Below, one piece after another: positions 1 to 8,243 of a stretch of DNA of 34,399 nt (position 1 is the stretch's first letter; every line of letters starts with the position of its first letter). This stretch comes from an uncultured Saprospiraceae bacterium (GTDB lineage: Bacteria; Bacteroidota; Bacteroidia; Chitinophagales; Saprospiraceae). The stretch spans positions 1 to 34,399 of the forward strand of contig CALFBG010000292.1 of NCBI GenBank assembly GCA_937951685.1. The letters are read 5' to 3'. The position numbers were made by a program, and so were the translations under genes. Under the pieces are notes generated by a model. That model was not told the DNA's origin, ran no database searches, and was given only the letters and a program-made list of their open reading frames with translations.

Positions 1-560
1 AAATGATCTGCCTGTATCGTCCGCACTAATTTTTCTTTACAAAGAAATTTTCTTTTTTTAATATAATTTTCACTCGTCTCCAGTTGGATGGCAATCGTTT
101 TTAATGGCACTTTGTCAAAAAAAGCACGTAGAATTTTTTGACAATTATCATCCAACAAATCGAAATGTTTAAAAAATAATTTTTCCTTTTCCGTTTGTTC
201 TAGTTTTGCGATAATATCCTGATCTAAGACGATCCCTGCCTCTTCTTCCATTGGACTTAATTGTATGCGCTGCGTTTTGCGCAAACGACTAAACCACAAG
301 TTGCGACACATAATCCGAAGGTAACTTTTCAAGGTACAAGTCAACTTCAACTCCTTAGTTTCCAATTGTCGAAACAAAGCCATTAGCGCATCTTGGAAAA
401 TATCACGTGCGTCGGCTTCACTACCTTTATTTTCTTTTACCCATAGAATAATGCTCGGCAAAACAAGATCGTACACTTCTTGAATACTCGCATTATCTGC
501 TTTCGCAAGACCTTCTAAGAGTTGTTGATCGAGCGCATTTATCGTACTAATCATAATCAT
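1..560 (-). CDS. ECF-type RNA polymerase sigma factor (partial, C-terminus off the left edge)
   Basis: Reading leftward from ATG at 560 (a second in-frame ATG lies at 554) gives 186 open codons up to base 3, with no stop, so the gene continues beyond the window. The protein has the layout of an extracytoplasmic-function sigma-70 factor. Region 2 lies at about residues 25-90, with the acidic stretch SEADARDIFQDALMALF and the basic SYLRIMCRNLWFSRLRK. Region 4 begins at about residue 135, with LLDDNCQKILRAFFDKVPLKTIA followed by the helix-turn-helix segment SENYIKKRKFLCKEKL. The form is the divergent one common in Saprospiria, often found near TPR-CHAT genes. It is divergent from the 961-residue secreted protein and the CHAT gene. 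A GGGTAACCTTTTC element lies just before its start. No anti-sigma factor is visible. Family call is firm; the signal it answers is unknown. Confidence 0.85.
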   Translation of the reverse strand, partial: MIMISTINALDQQLLEGLAKADNASIQEVYDLVLPSIILWVKENKGSEADARDIFQDALMALFRQLETKELKLTCTLKSYLRIMCRNLWFSRLRKTQRIQLSPMEEEAGIVLDQDIIAKLEQTEKEKLFFKHFDLLDDNCQKILRAFFDKVPLKTIAIQLETSENYIKKRKFLCKEKLVRTIQADH

Positions 561-574
561 ATATCCTAAGCGAA

Positions 575-588
575 GAAAAGGTTACCCG
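575..588 (-). promoter_or_regulatory. GGGTAACCTTT element upstream of the ECF sigma gene
   Basis: On the minus strand the bases read CGGGTAACCTTTTC and end 14 bases before the ATG at 560. An almost identical element, in the same orientation relative to a start codon, lies at 674-687 on the plus strand, 13 bases before an ATG. The position is too close to the start for a classical promoter core with a normal leader. It may be a 5'-UTR element, an operator, or the promoter of a short-leader transcript. The function is inferred. Confidence 0.45.
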
Positions 589-673
589 TAAAGGAAGTTT
601 TAAAAAAAAATGCTTGAATTTGATTTAAAGATAATATAATGCTGAGATTTTTTTTAAAATAAAATAAAACAAG

Positions 674-687
674 GGGTAACCTTTCTC
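674..687 (+). promoter_or_regulatory. GGGTAACCTTT element, divergent partner of the site at 575-588
   Basis: The bases GGGTAACCTTTCTC lie 13 bases before the ATG at 701. Relative to its downstream start it matches the element before the sigma gene in sequence, orientation and spacing, and both are followed by ATATG-like starts. The two copies together form a 10-bp inverted repeat across the divergent gap. The ORF it precedes is only 21 codons, so the element may be a leftover of a lost gene or may serve a longer transcript. Confidence 0.45.
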
Positions 688-700
688 AAGCCAGCGCTAT

Positions 701-766
701 ATGGAGGCAGACAAACAATTTCGAGCGGTACTTAATGAATCCATTTCTCCCCTAGATAAAATTTAA
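701..766 (+). pseudogene. 21-codon ORF, possible N-terminal remnant of a lost gene
   Basis: ATG at 701 opens MEADKQFRAVLNESISPLDK followed by one isoleucine and TAA. The start sits in the same sequence context as the divergent sigma gene start (GGGTAACCTTT, then 13 bases). The peptide is polar and looks like the start of a cytoplasmic protein. No in-frame continuation was found beyond the stop. It could be a short leader peptide or an N-terminal fragment; the evidence is only its position and composition. Confidence 0.25.
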
Positions 767-809
767 CCCGCAGCTAAAAATTTTAAAAGAAAGTACAATA
801 AAAACCGTA

Positions 810-920
810 ATGAAATGCCTAACCCTATGTATGTTATGTACTATCTTGCTATTAATAACGATGAGCTGCAAGAAAGGAAGCTTTGGTAAAGGAAGAAGTA
901 ACCAGCCAATTGAACAGTGA
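810..920 (+). CDS. small predicted lipoprotein (36 aa), possibly frameshifted
   Basis: ATG at 810 opens a 36-residue peptide whose first 20 residues form a lipoprotein signal: hydrophobic MKCLTLCMLCTILLLITMSC with the cysteine at residue 20, followed by two lysines. The mature part would be only 17 residues (CKKGSFGKGR and seven more). Directly downstream, in the +1 frame from about 874 to the TAG at 964-966, there is a coding-like tail reading LVKEEVTSQLNSEFWKVTET and then DGGFHYL. A single-base frameshift would join the two into a lipoprotein of about 50 residues. It could equally be a genuine tiny lipoprotein. It lies about 85 bases before the gene for the 961-residue secreted protein. Confidence 0.35.
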   Translation: MKCLTLCMLCTILLLITMSCKKGSFGKGRSNQPIEQ

Positions 921-1004
921 ATTTTGGAAAGTCACTGAAACCGATGGAGGATTTCATTATCTTTAGTTAGAAGTGCATCCAACAATACCTCAAACACTAA
1001 AACC

Positions 1005-3890
1005 ATGAAGACAATATCAGGAATTTTAATCAGCATATTTTTCCTTTGGACTAATTTTCTCGTAGCGCATCCGACCGTTAATACGCAAGAAGCACTCAAG
1101 ACAGAATTGTCGAAAATATTTGCTTCGAAAAACTTTTCTATCGAATCGGTTAAAACGGATGTTGCTAAAAAACGTATTTATGGCGTAGGCACTTTCTTTC
1201 AACAAAAAGAGGTGAAATTTGAAGCGCAGTACGAAGGCTCGGAAGCAATCCTTTCGTTCCGCGCAACAATGCCAAACAAGGCAAAAGTCAAAGTCAGCAA
1301 CAAAAAATTAAAATCTTTGGCTGGACAAGACCTCAAAAAACTTGTGCCTGCCGCGCTCAAAAAAGCGATTTATTTAGAGCAGTTTGGCTTTACGATTGCT
1401 AAAGGTACGAAGCAAATTGAAGCCCTACAATTTCAATTTAGCACCCTACAAAATTGGGAGTTATTTACCTCAACAAAGCTCACGTTAGGACAAATTAAAA
1501 TTAGCTTCAACGTCGTGCATCCAACTCAAAAAGAAAAAAGAAAGTTGACGGGACAACTAACGGGGCAAACAAAAATAGGGAATGTTGCGCTAGACATAAC
1601 GGGCGTACTGCAAGCTCAAAAAGAAAACTTCGAACTTATTGGAACGACTCAAGCGGTACAACTCAAAGAAAGTTTACAAGCCCTTTGTGGTCGCACCGAA
1701 ATTCAAGGCATAAAAATCCCAGCCGCGATTTTCGACCTTCAATTAAACACGGTACAAGTAAATTTACTCCCTTACCAAAAAACGATTAACCTCAACGCGA
1801 ATTCTAACTGGGGTTTAGTCAATGTTTTTGTCAAGCAAAAAAATAAAACAAAGAAAGATAATTCCAAAACGGATTATATCATTACCATTAATACGCCGAA
1901 AGACTTTCGCTTGTCAAAACTCAATTCAAAGTTGAAAGGGCTGGATAGGATCCCCGTCGGTAATCAGAAAATTGTTATTTCCTCCGCAAAAAAATCAAAA
2001 AAAGAAAGCGCTAAAATTCCCAGTCTTAGCCAATTAGCAACCAAGCTTAAAAAAGGATGTAACTACATCACAGCGTTAGATCTGACGAAATTAAAATTAG
2101 ATCATTTACTGGGCATCAAAAAGCTAATTGTAGTTTCTGCCTTAAGTGATCAGTTGACCAATATCGTTTTAGAAGGAGAACTAGGGGCAGACTTACCACT
2201 GGGACCAACAACTAAATTGAGTGGTGCGATCTTTCGGCTAAAACCCTCGCCCAAAGATTTTGCCATATCCTTACTAGGGACAATGGATGCGCAACTCGAC
2301 CAAGATTTACTCAATTTTAAAGGTGGTGTAGAACTGGGCTTGACGGATCAATCCCTGAATTTTTTAGCCATCATGCAAGGGAATTGGAACAATCCGCTAG
2401 GTGCTAAAGGTTTGGTGATGAGCGATGTGGGTTTGCAAGTGGGCGCAAGTTTTACGACGGCTCCCGTACTTTTACCAAACGTAGGATTGAAAGGAGATAT
2501 AAAAGTCGGAAATTTCACGGGAGCTGGCGCGCTGGCTTTTGATACTCGTAATCCGAGTAAAAGTATGATGGCAGTGAGTTTTAATAAGTTAATTCTAATG
2601 GATTTGTTGGACTTGGTTGTTGACCCCAAAATCACGAAAAAGCTTTCTAAGGGAATGAAAAAAACCTTACGGGAATTTTACCTCCAAGACGTAAAAATGG
2701 AAGTCGTTCCACAAGATATTGAGGTCTTAGGAAAAAATTACGCGGCAGGTTTTAGAACGGAAGGAGGAATCAGCCTAGCGGGCTTGACTGGCGCCGCAAA
2801 GATTGATATTAATTATAAAAATGGAATGCTACTCGCAGGCGAAGTAGAGCCGATTGATCTAAAGGTATTTGAATTGCGTGGTGCAAATGGAAAAAAGAAA
2901 CCACAGTTGCACTTGGATTTACGCAAAGGAAAAACCCCTAAAGTACTCGTCAATGGATTGGTCAATATGTTAGGCTTGGAAGCACAAACGGACGTAGAAT
3001 TACTAGATAATGGTTTTCGATTTATGATTGGTGGAAAAATTTTCAACGTTTTTGATGGTGTCATTGAAGCAAAAGGTTCAGATCTAAAGAAGGCGGGAGG
3101 TATGGGACTTAAAGTCAAAATGAAAAATGACTTACTCAACTTTGTGGATCAAGGCATTACGAACTTTGTGAGTGATAAAACCAAAAGCGCCATCAAGGAT
3201 TTGACCAAAGCACAGGCTGCAATAAAAGATGCAGAGAAGTCCGTTGCAAATTGGGAAAAGAAAATCAATGAAAAGCGTAAAGTCGTACGGAAGGAACAAG
3301 CCCAAAAACGTAAGAAATACGAAGCCGCTAAAAAGAAAGTCAATCAAGCACAAAAGAAAGTCAACGGACTCAACAAAGAAATTAAGCAACTCAAAAAGAA
3401 AATAAAGGCAAAAAATAAAGCTTGGCAAGCACCAGAAAAAGCTGTGCTCGTCTCTCGCTTAGGAACGGTGTACGCCTCACATAAGCTTGCGTGGGCAGCA
3501 CTGGAAGGTGCAAAAAAAGTATTAGATGGATTCAAAGGGTTGAATACAAATCCTGATTTAGATATCCGTGTGTCTTCGCTGATTGTGAAAAAAGGAACAG
3601 CAATGGGAACGCTCAAAGGCGCGCGCGGCGTTTTGGAGGGCTTAAAGTTTACACTCGGTGTTACGGGAAAAGCAGGCTTGTTTATTGTTAATCAAGGAAA
3701 GGAGATGCTGGTTAATATTCGGAAGGCAAAATTTGAAGGTGGCTTGCAAGGCTTAAGCGGCGGTCAAGTCAAATTGGATACGGAACTAGAATGGTTGGGT
3801 AAAAAACATAAAATTAAGTTTGATTTTAATTTTAATAATCCTGCCAAAGCGGTAAAAGCAATGGCAAAGGAATTGTTAAAACTAAAATAG
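1005..3890 (+). CDS. large secreted lysine-rich protein with a coiled coil, function unknown (961 aa)
   Basis: The protein starts with a Sec signal peptide (residues 1-21, hydrophobic core SGILISIFFLWTNFLVA). I do not recognise its family. Residues 22-720 are rich in alternating hydrophobic and polar residues and in Gly/Leu/Lys runs of the type seen in long beta-sheet lipid-groove (AsmA-like) proteins; that is a resemblance only. Residues about 725-810 form a strongly charged helical stretch with KKKYEAAKKKVNQAQKK and KEIKQLKKKIKAKNK, very likely a coiled coil. Residues 820-961 return to short helices and amphipathic strands (for example LDIRVSSLIVKKGTAMG). There is no type IX sorting domain and no C-terminal membrane helix, so a periplasmic or membrane-associated location is inferred. 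It lies 116 bases before the TPR-CHAT gene on the same strand, and the two may be co-transcribed. Confidence 0.75.
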   Translation: MKTISGILISIFFLWTNFLVAHPTVNTQEALKTELSKIFASKNFSIESVKTDVAKKRIYGVGTFFQQKEVKFEAQYEGSEAILSFRATMPNKAKVKVSNKKLKSLAGQDLKKLVPAALKKAIYLEQFGFTIAKGTKQIEALQFQFSTLQNWELFTSTKLTLGQIKISFNVVHPTQKEKRKLTGQLTGQTKIGNVALDITGVLQAQKENFELIGTTQAVQLKESLQALCGRTEIQGIKIPAAIFDLQLNTVQVNLLPYQKTINLNANSNWGLVNVFVKQKNKTKKDNSKTDYIITINTPKDFRLSKLNSKLKGLDRIPVGNQKIVISSAKKSKKESAKIPSLSQLATKLKKGCNYITALDLTKLKLDHLLGIKKLIVVSALSDQLTNIVLEGELGADLPLGPTTKLSGAIFRLKPSPKDFAISLLGTMDAQLDQDLLNFKGGVELGLTDQSLNFLAIMQGNWNNPLGAKGLVMSDVGLQVGASFTTAPVLLPNVGLKGDIKVGNFTGAGALAFDTRNPSKSMMAVSFNKLILMDLLDLVVDPKITKKLSKGMKKTLREFYLQDVKMEVVPQDIEVLGKNYAAGFRTEGGISLAGLTGAAKIDINYKNGMLLAGEVEPIDLKVFELRGANGKKKPQLHLDLRKGKTPKVLVNGLVNMLGLEAQTDVELLDNGFRFMIGGKIFNVFDGVIEAKGSDLKKAGGMGLKVKMKNDLLNFVDQGITNFVSDKTKSAIKDLTKAQAAIKDAEKSVANWEKKINEKRKVVRKEQAQKRKKYEAAKKKVNQAQKKVNGLNKEIKQLKKKIKAKNKAWQAPEKAVLVSRLGTVYASHKLAWAALEGAKKVLDGFKGLNTNPDLDIRVSSLIVKKGTAMGTLKGARGVLEGLKFTLGVTGKAGLFIVNQGKEMLVNIRKAKFEGGLQGLSGGQVKLDTELEWLGKKHKIKFDFNFNNPAKAVKAMAKELLKLK

Positions 3891-4006
3891 AGTTTTGTAG
3901 GAGGAGCGGTAAAAGCAACTGGCTTGCATCTCTTCTTCGTACTTCGTATCTTCCGTAAGATTTTCAACGTGGCGCTCTAAATCGGATACCTAAATTCACT
4001 AGCAGC

Positions 4007-7000
4007 ATGAATATCACCTCAAAAAAAAATATACTATTACTAAGCCTATGCTGGCTCCTACCGATAATTTTGTTGGCGCAAAATGATACGATTCTCTCAG
4101 ACGATTTATACTACGACGGAAAAGAATTATACTACGACGGAAACTATCAAGCAGCACTCGAAAAACTTAAACTCGCTTTAGCCTTACGGCGAAAAATTTA
4201 TGGAGAGGAGCACGTACAAGTAGAGAAAGCCTATCAGCGCTTAGGTAAGGTTTATATGAAGTTGAGAAATCACGCGCCCGCTTTAGCAGCACTAGAACGA
4301 GCTTTAGCTATCGCGCAAAAAATAGAAGCGCCCGATAGTGAAGCCGTGACGGATTTATACATCTTACTTGGAAATACTTACAGTCAGATGTTCGATCCCG
4401 AAAAATCAAACCGCTACTACGAAAAAGCCATTGCCATTTTTACCGAAAAATACGGTCCGCAAAGTTCAGAGATCGGAGATATGTACATGAACCAAGGTCT
4501 GAATAGTCTGAAAGTACGTAACTATCGAAATGCGGATCAAAACTTTCAAAGGGCTTTTGATTGTTTTCAAAAATCTTCAAAGCCGAAGAGTAAAGAGATG
4601 TACCGAATCTATAGTAACTATGCTTTGCTATTTACTAGGCGGGGAGAGTACGAGCAAGCATTGGCTTATACTAAGCAAGCACTTGAAATCAAACTTTTAC
4701 ATTACGACAGTTTACATCCGAGTGTTGCTAAATATTACATGAACTTAGGAACGATTTACGAAAACCAAGGTAACTACGAAGCAGCATTAGTGAATAAAAA
4801 AAAGAGCTTGGCTATTGATCTAAAAGCCTTGGGAGAACTACATCCAGAAACGGCAGGGAACTACGGAGAACTAGCGGATGTATACGCTAGGATGAATCAA
4901 TTGGATACGGCTTTGGTTTTATTTCAAAAATCAATCGCTATTCAAGAGCAAACGATGGACCCCACACATACTTATGTACTTGCTGGATATTTTGAAATGG
5001 CTTCCATTTATGAAGATCAAAAAAACTACGACGAAGCACTCAAAAGCTATCGCCTCGTGCTGACGCGTGCGCAGCAGCGATCTTATCTGCCACGACCATT
5101 AATGGCAGATACTTATCGACGAATAGCTAGGGTTTATCTCCAACAAGAAAAATTCTCCAAAGCACTATTGACCATCGACGAAGGATTACAAATGATTGCA
5201 CCAGATTTTAAAATGGATCCTTCAAATCACTATCTTAATCCTAGTTTAGCACAAATTAAACTTTCGACGAGAGGCTTCAATTTGCTACGCGCCAAAGCTA
5301 AAATTTTACAAACTAAATTTGAACGCTATGAGCAAAGTTCCGACCTCAAACAAGCCTTGCAAACTTCTGAGTTGGCCATCCAGTTGATTGATAATCTTAA
5401 GCAAGGCTATCAATCTTCGGATGCAAAGAAATACCTGAATTATCGCACGGCAAAGGTCTACGAAGCAGCCGTTGAACAAGCTTTTGCGATGTATCGTTTG
5501 ACAAACGATGGTAGCTTTCTGTACAAAGCCTTTCAATTTTCAGAAAAGAGTAAAGCGAGTATTCTTTGGCAAACAGTTAATGATGCTTACGCGCTCGAAC
5601 GCTCAAGTATTCCGACTGAAAAACTGAAAACGATGAAAGCACTCGAGCAAAAAATTAGCGCGCTCGAACAAGAAAGTCAGACGGGAGATTCGGCTGCTTC
5701 GCTACAAGAAATTTTAAAACTTAAAGGGGAATATCGCAATCTGATTAAGAGCTTAGAAAAAGAAAATCCTCAGTACTACGAATTGAAGTATGCAACTACT
5801 GCCCTTCCCTTGAAAACCTTACAAGCAAAAATACCTACGGAAGAAACGGCCTTGCTTGAATTCTTTTGTAGCGCACATAAAATTTTTGCGTTTGTCTTAT
5901 CAAAAAATGATTTACAAGCTTTTGAAATACCAATGCCCGCAGACTTAAATGAAAAAGTATTAGCCCTACGAGGTAAAAATATTGATGCGATCTTGCTACA
6001 AGAAAATACGATTAAGCAATACCTTGCGCAACTCACCGATCTCCATGAATTATTGATACAACCACTGCTGCCGGCACTCGCAAAAGCACAAAATTTAATT
6101 GTCATTCCACACGGAATTTTTCATTTTTTGTCTTTTGAATCCTTAGCACCTAAAATAGCTAATGCCGACTTTAGGAACTTAAATTACTTAATTAAAAATT
6201 ATGACTTGCAATATGCATGGTCTGCCGCATTATGGGCTAAAAAATCAAACCTTCGGCCCCGCTCAAAGTATCCTTTTGTGGGGTTTGCACTTGATTTCAA
6301 AACGCAAGCCCAAGCTGGATTGCTGACGGCAACTAATTTCCGAGCAAAACTTGAACCGCTCAATAATGCGATTCCCGAAGTAGAAGCGGCCAATGATTAT
6401 TTTGCGGGTAAAGTCTATACCAATGGATTAGCGACTAAGACGCAGTTTTTGGAAATTGCACCCAAGAGCGAAATTATTCACCTAGCAACCCACGCAATTG
6501 CGAATGATAAGTTACCCGCCGAATCTGGTTTACTATTTTCGACATTCGAGCAGGATAGGGATGATTTTTTAAATATTACTGAAATTTATAACTTAAAACT
6601 CTCTTCTAAATTGGCCGTCATGAGCGCGTGTAATACTGGATACGGACAATTGGCGGAAGGCGAAGGAGTAATGAGTTTAGGTCGTGCATTTTTATACGCG
6701 GGTTGCCAAAGTGTCATCATGAGTTTGTGGCTCGCTAATGATCAATCGACGAGTACCATTATGCAAGATTTTTATAAATATGCTGCACAAGGTTTTTCAA
6801 AACATCATGCCCTGAGAAAGGCTAAAATTGCTTACTTAGAAAAAGCAGATGCCTTGACCGCACATCCTTATTTTTGGGCAAATTTAGTAGCTGTTGGTGA
6901 TATGACTCCGTTGGCAAAGGGACATAGTTCGGGATGGATGGTTGGCTTAGTTGTGATTTTTGTATTGCTAGGTTTTTGGTGGCGAAGTCAGAGAAAAAAA

Positions 7001-7009
7001 GTCACCTAA
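4007..7009 (+). CDS. exported TPR-CHAT protein with C-terminal membrane anchor (1000 aa)
   Basis: Residues 1-25 form a signal peptide ending LPIILLAQ. Residues about 30-400 carry tetratricopeptide repeats with the kinesin-light-chain-like spacing (YDGNYQAALEKLKLALALRR, YEQALAYTKQALEIK, YEAALVNKKKSLAIDLKALG). A helical linker follows to about 620, then a CHAT domain (caspase-like fold) to about 965. The expected catalytic pair is present: His829 in HLATHA and Cys875 in SACNTG, followed by GEGVMSLGRAFLYAGCQSV. Residues about 974-992 are a membrane helix followed by RSQRKK. With an N-terminal signal peptide, this topology puts the TPR and CHAT parts in the periplasm and the basic tail in the cytoplasm. 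CHAT proteins include peptidases and non-catalytic scaffolds; both catalytic residues are kept here. The divergent sigma gene and the secreted coiled-coil protein are its neighbours. Substrate unknown. Confidence 0.88.
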   Translation: MNITSKKNILLLSLCWLLPIILLAQNDTILSDDLYYDGKELYYDGNYQAALEKLKLALALRRKIYGEEHVQVEKAYQRLGKVYMKLRNHAPALAALERALAIAQKIEAPDSEAVTDLYILLGNTYSQMFDPEKSNRYYEKAIAIFTEKYGPQSSEIGDMYMNQGLNSLKVRNYRNADQNFQRAFDCFQKSSKPKSKEMYRIYSNYALLFTRRGEYEQALAYTKQALEIKLLHYDSLHPSVAKYYMNLGTIYENQGNYEAALVNKKKSLAIDLKALGELHPETAGNYGELADVYARMNQLDTALVLFQKSIAIQEQTMDPTHTYVLAGYFEMASIYEDQKNYDEALKSYRLVLTRAQQRSYLPRPLMADTYRRIARVYLQQEKFSKALLTIDEGLQMIAPDFKMDPSNHYLNPSLAQIKLSTRGFNLLRAKAKILQTKFERYEQSSDLKQALQTSELAIQLIDNLKQGYQSSDAKKYLNYRTAKVYEAAVEQAFAMYRLTNDGSFLYKAFQFSEKSKASILWQTVNDAYALERSSIPTEKLKTMKALEQKISALEQESQTGDSAASLQEILKLKGEYRNLIKSLEKENPQYYELKYATTALPLKTLQAKIPTEETALLEFFCSAHKIFAFVLSKNDLQAFEIPMPADLNEKVLALRGKNIDAILLQENTIKQYLAQLTDLHELLIQPLLPALAKAQNLIVIPHGIFHFLSFESLAPKIANADFRNLNYLIKNYDLQYAWSAALWAKKSNLRPRSKYPFVGFALDFKTQAQAGLLTATNFRAKLEPLNNAIPEVEAANDYFAGKVYTNGLATKTQFLEIAPKSEIIHLATHAIANDKLPAESGLLFSTFEQDRDDFLNITEIYNLKLSSKLAVMSACNTGYGQLAEGEGVMSLGRAFLYAGCQSVIMSLWLANDQSTSTIMQDFYKYAAQGFSKHHALRKAKIAYLEKADALTAHPYFWANLVAVGDMTPLAKGHSSGWMVGLVVIFVLLGFWWRSQRKKVT

Positions 7010-7037
7010 GTTTTTATTTATAGGCTCAAAAAAATTC

Positions 7038-8054
7038 TTGTACAAAACAAGTCCCAAATATCTGCTCAGCTCAAAAAATCTTAGTAAGTTTGTTGGTACT
7101 AAAGCAAACACAACGTCGGTGAATCAACAACCATTTTCTTCAAAAATAAAAAAAATTGAAAGTCTTGCCCAAAGCACTAAATGGGCCCGACTGAGCCACG
7201 CTCCCTTGCGTTATTTATCCGCTATCTTTTTCAGACAATTGATTTATCCTTATACCAAAAAAGGAAAGCGAACGACCGCGCAGCCATTTTTTGGAGGAGA
7301 AATGGAAGTGATCTTGCCAGCAGGAATGGATTTGTATTTATTAGGTGCAAAAGCGCACGATTCTGAAATTCGATTGACTCAATTTTTGACCCAAGTACTT
7401 CAGGAAGGTGCTACTTTTTTGGACGTAGGAACGCATTTTGGCTATTATTCTTTGTTGGCAGCTCAATTGGTCGGTCATATGGGAAAAGTAATTGGTGTTG
7501 AAGCGTCTACAGCTATTTTTGAACTTTACCAAAGTAACGTCAAAGCCAGCCCACAAATCACAGCTTTTCACCTAGCGGCTACGGCACAAAACGGCGAAAT
7601 CTCTTTTTATGAATTTCCGATTCTGTATTCTGAATACAATACCCTTCACCCCGAACAATTCGCAGATGCCAATTGGTTGAAAAATAATCCTTATCAAAAG
7701 ATAGTTGTAGAAGGAAAGCAATTAGACCAATTGCTCGCCGAACAAAAAGCAATTCCCAGTGTCATTAAAATTGATGTAGAAGGTGCAGAATTCGATGTGC
7801 TACAAGGTTTAGAAAAAACCTTAACCCAAAATGCACCGCTAATTGCGATGGAATACCTAGCCGAAAATCGCGATAATCGAACGCATCAAGCTGCCGTCAA
7901 GTGGCTAGAAAACTTGGGATATCAAACATATCTCATTGGCGCTAATGGAGAAATCATCCAAAAGTCAATTCAAACGATCGAAGCACAACTCCGGGCTGCA
8001 AAGCAAGAGTCGGATAATATTGTTTTCAAAAAATCCTCACAGATAACTGCTTAA
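7038..8054 (+). CDS. FkbM-family SAM-dependent methyltransferase
   Basis: This 338-residue protein carries an FkbM-type methyltransferase domain from about residue 90 to 315. The SAM-binding motif I is FLDVGTHFGYYSLLAA (about 129-144), and the family motif IKIDVEGAEFDVLQGLE follows at about 241-257. FkbM enzymes O-methylate small molecules or sugars; the acceptor here cannot be told. The start is uncertain. The frame opens at TTG 7038, and the segment from KIESLAQSTKWARLSHAPL looks genuine, yet no ATG occurs before GGEMEV. A non-ATG start somewhere between 7038 and about 7150 is therefore likely. No signal peptide is seen, so it should be cytoplasmic. It starts 28 bases after the CHAT gene, which suggests a shared transcript. 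Confidence 0.82.
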   Translation: MYKTSPKYLLSSKNLSKFVGTKANTTSVNQQPFSSKIKKIESLAQSTKWARLSHAPLRYLSAIFFRQLIYPYTKKGKRTTAQPFFGGEMEVILPAGMDLYLLGAKAHDSEIRLTQFLTQVLQEGATFLDVGTHFGYYSLLAAQLVGHMGKVIGVEASTAIFELYQSNVKASPQITAFHLAATAQNGEISFYEFPILYSEYNTLHPEQFADANWLKNNPYQKIVVEGKQLDQLLAEQKAIPSVIKIDVEGAEFDVLQGLEKTLTQNAPLIAMEYLAENRDNRTHQAAVKWLENLGYQTYLIGANGEIIQKSIQTIEAQLRAAKQESDNIVFKKSSQITA

Positions 8055-8163
8055 AAGAATCAAAAAAGCTTACATTTATTAGCATAAAGTCTATTATCCA
8101 AGGATGCGAGCAAGCATCTTTTCATGCCTATTGATAAATACTATATAAATTATTCTTGCGCAC

Positions 8164-8183
8164 GCTCTAATCTGAGAGCTTTT
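8164..8183 (+). terminator. weak hairpin with short T run after the FkbM gene
   Basis: GCTCT and AGAGC form a 5-bp stem around AATCTG, followed by TTTT. A similar weak stem (GATGC/GCATC, then TTTT) lies at 8103-8122. Either could help end the transcript before the next gene. Both are short, so the call is tentative. Confidence 0.3.
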
Positions 8184-8243
8184 CGTTCACAAAAGGTGTC
8201 AAGCATTCTTATAAAAATTTACTTAACTCCCTAATCGTTTGAA

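Larger units (their letters stand above)
561..1004. other. 444-base divergent gap with eroded short ORFs
   Basis: This gap separates the leftward sigma gene from the rightward 961-residue protein gene. It holds the paired GGGTAACC elements (575-588 and 674-687), a very AT-rich stretch at 600-672, a 21-codon ORF behind the second element, a 36-codon lipoprotein-like ORF, and a coding-like tail in another frame at 874-966. Taken together it looks like a place where one or two small genes have decayed. No complete gene of normal size is present. Confidence 0.5.
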
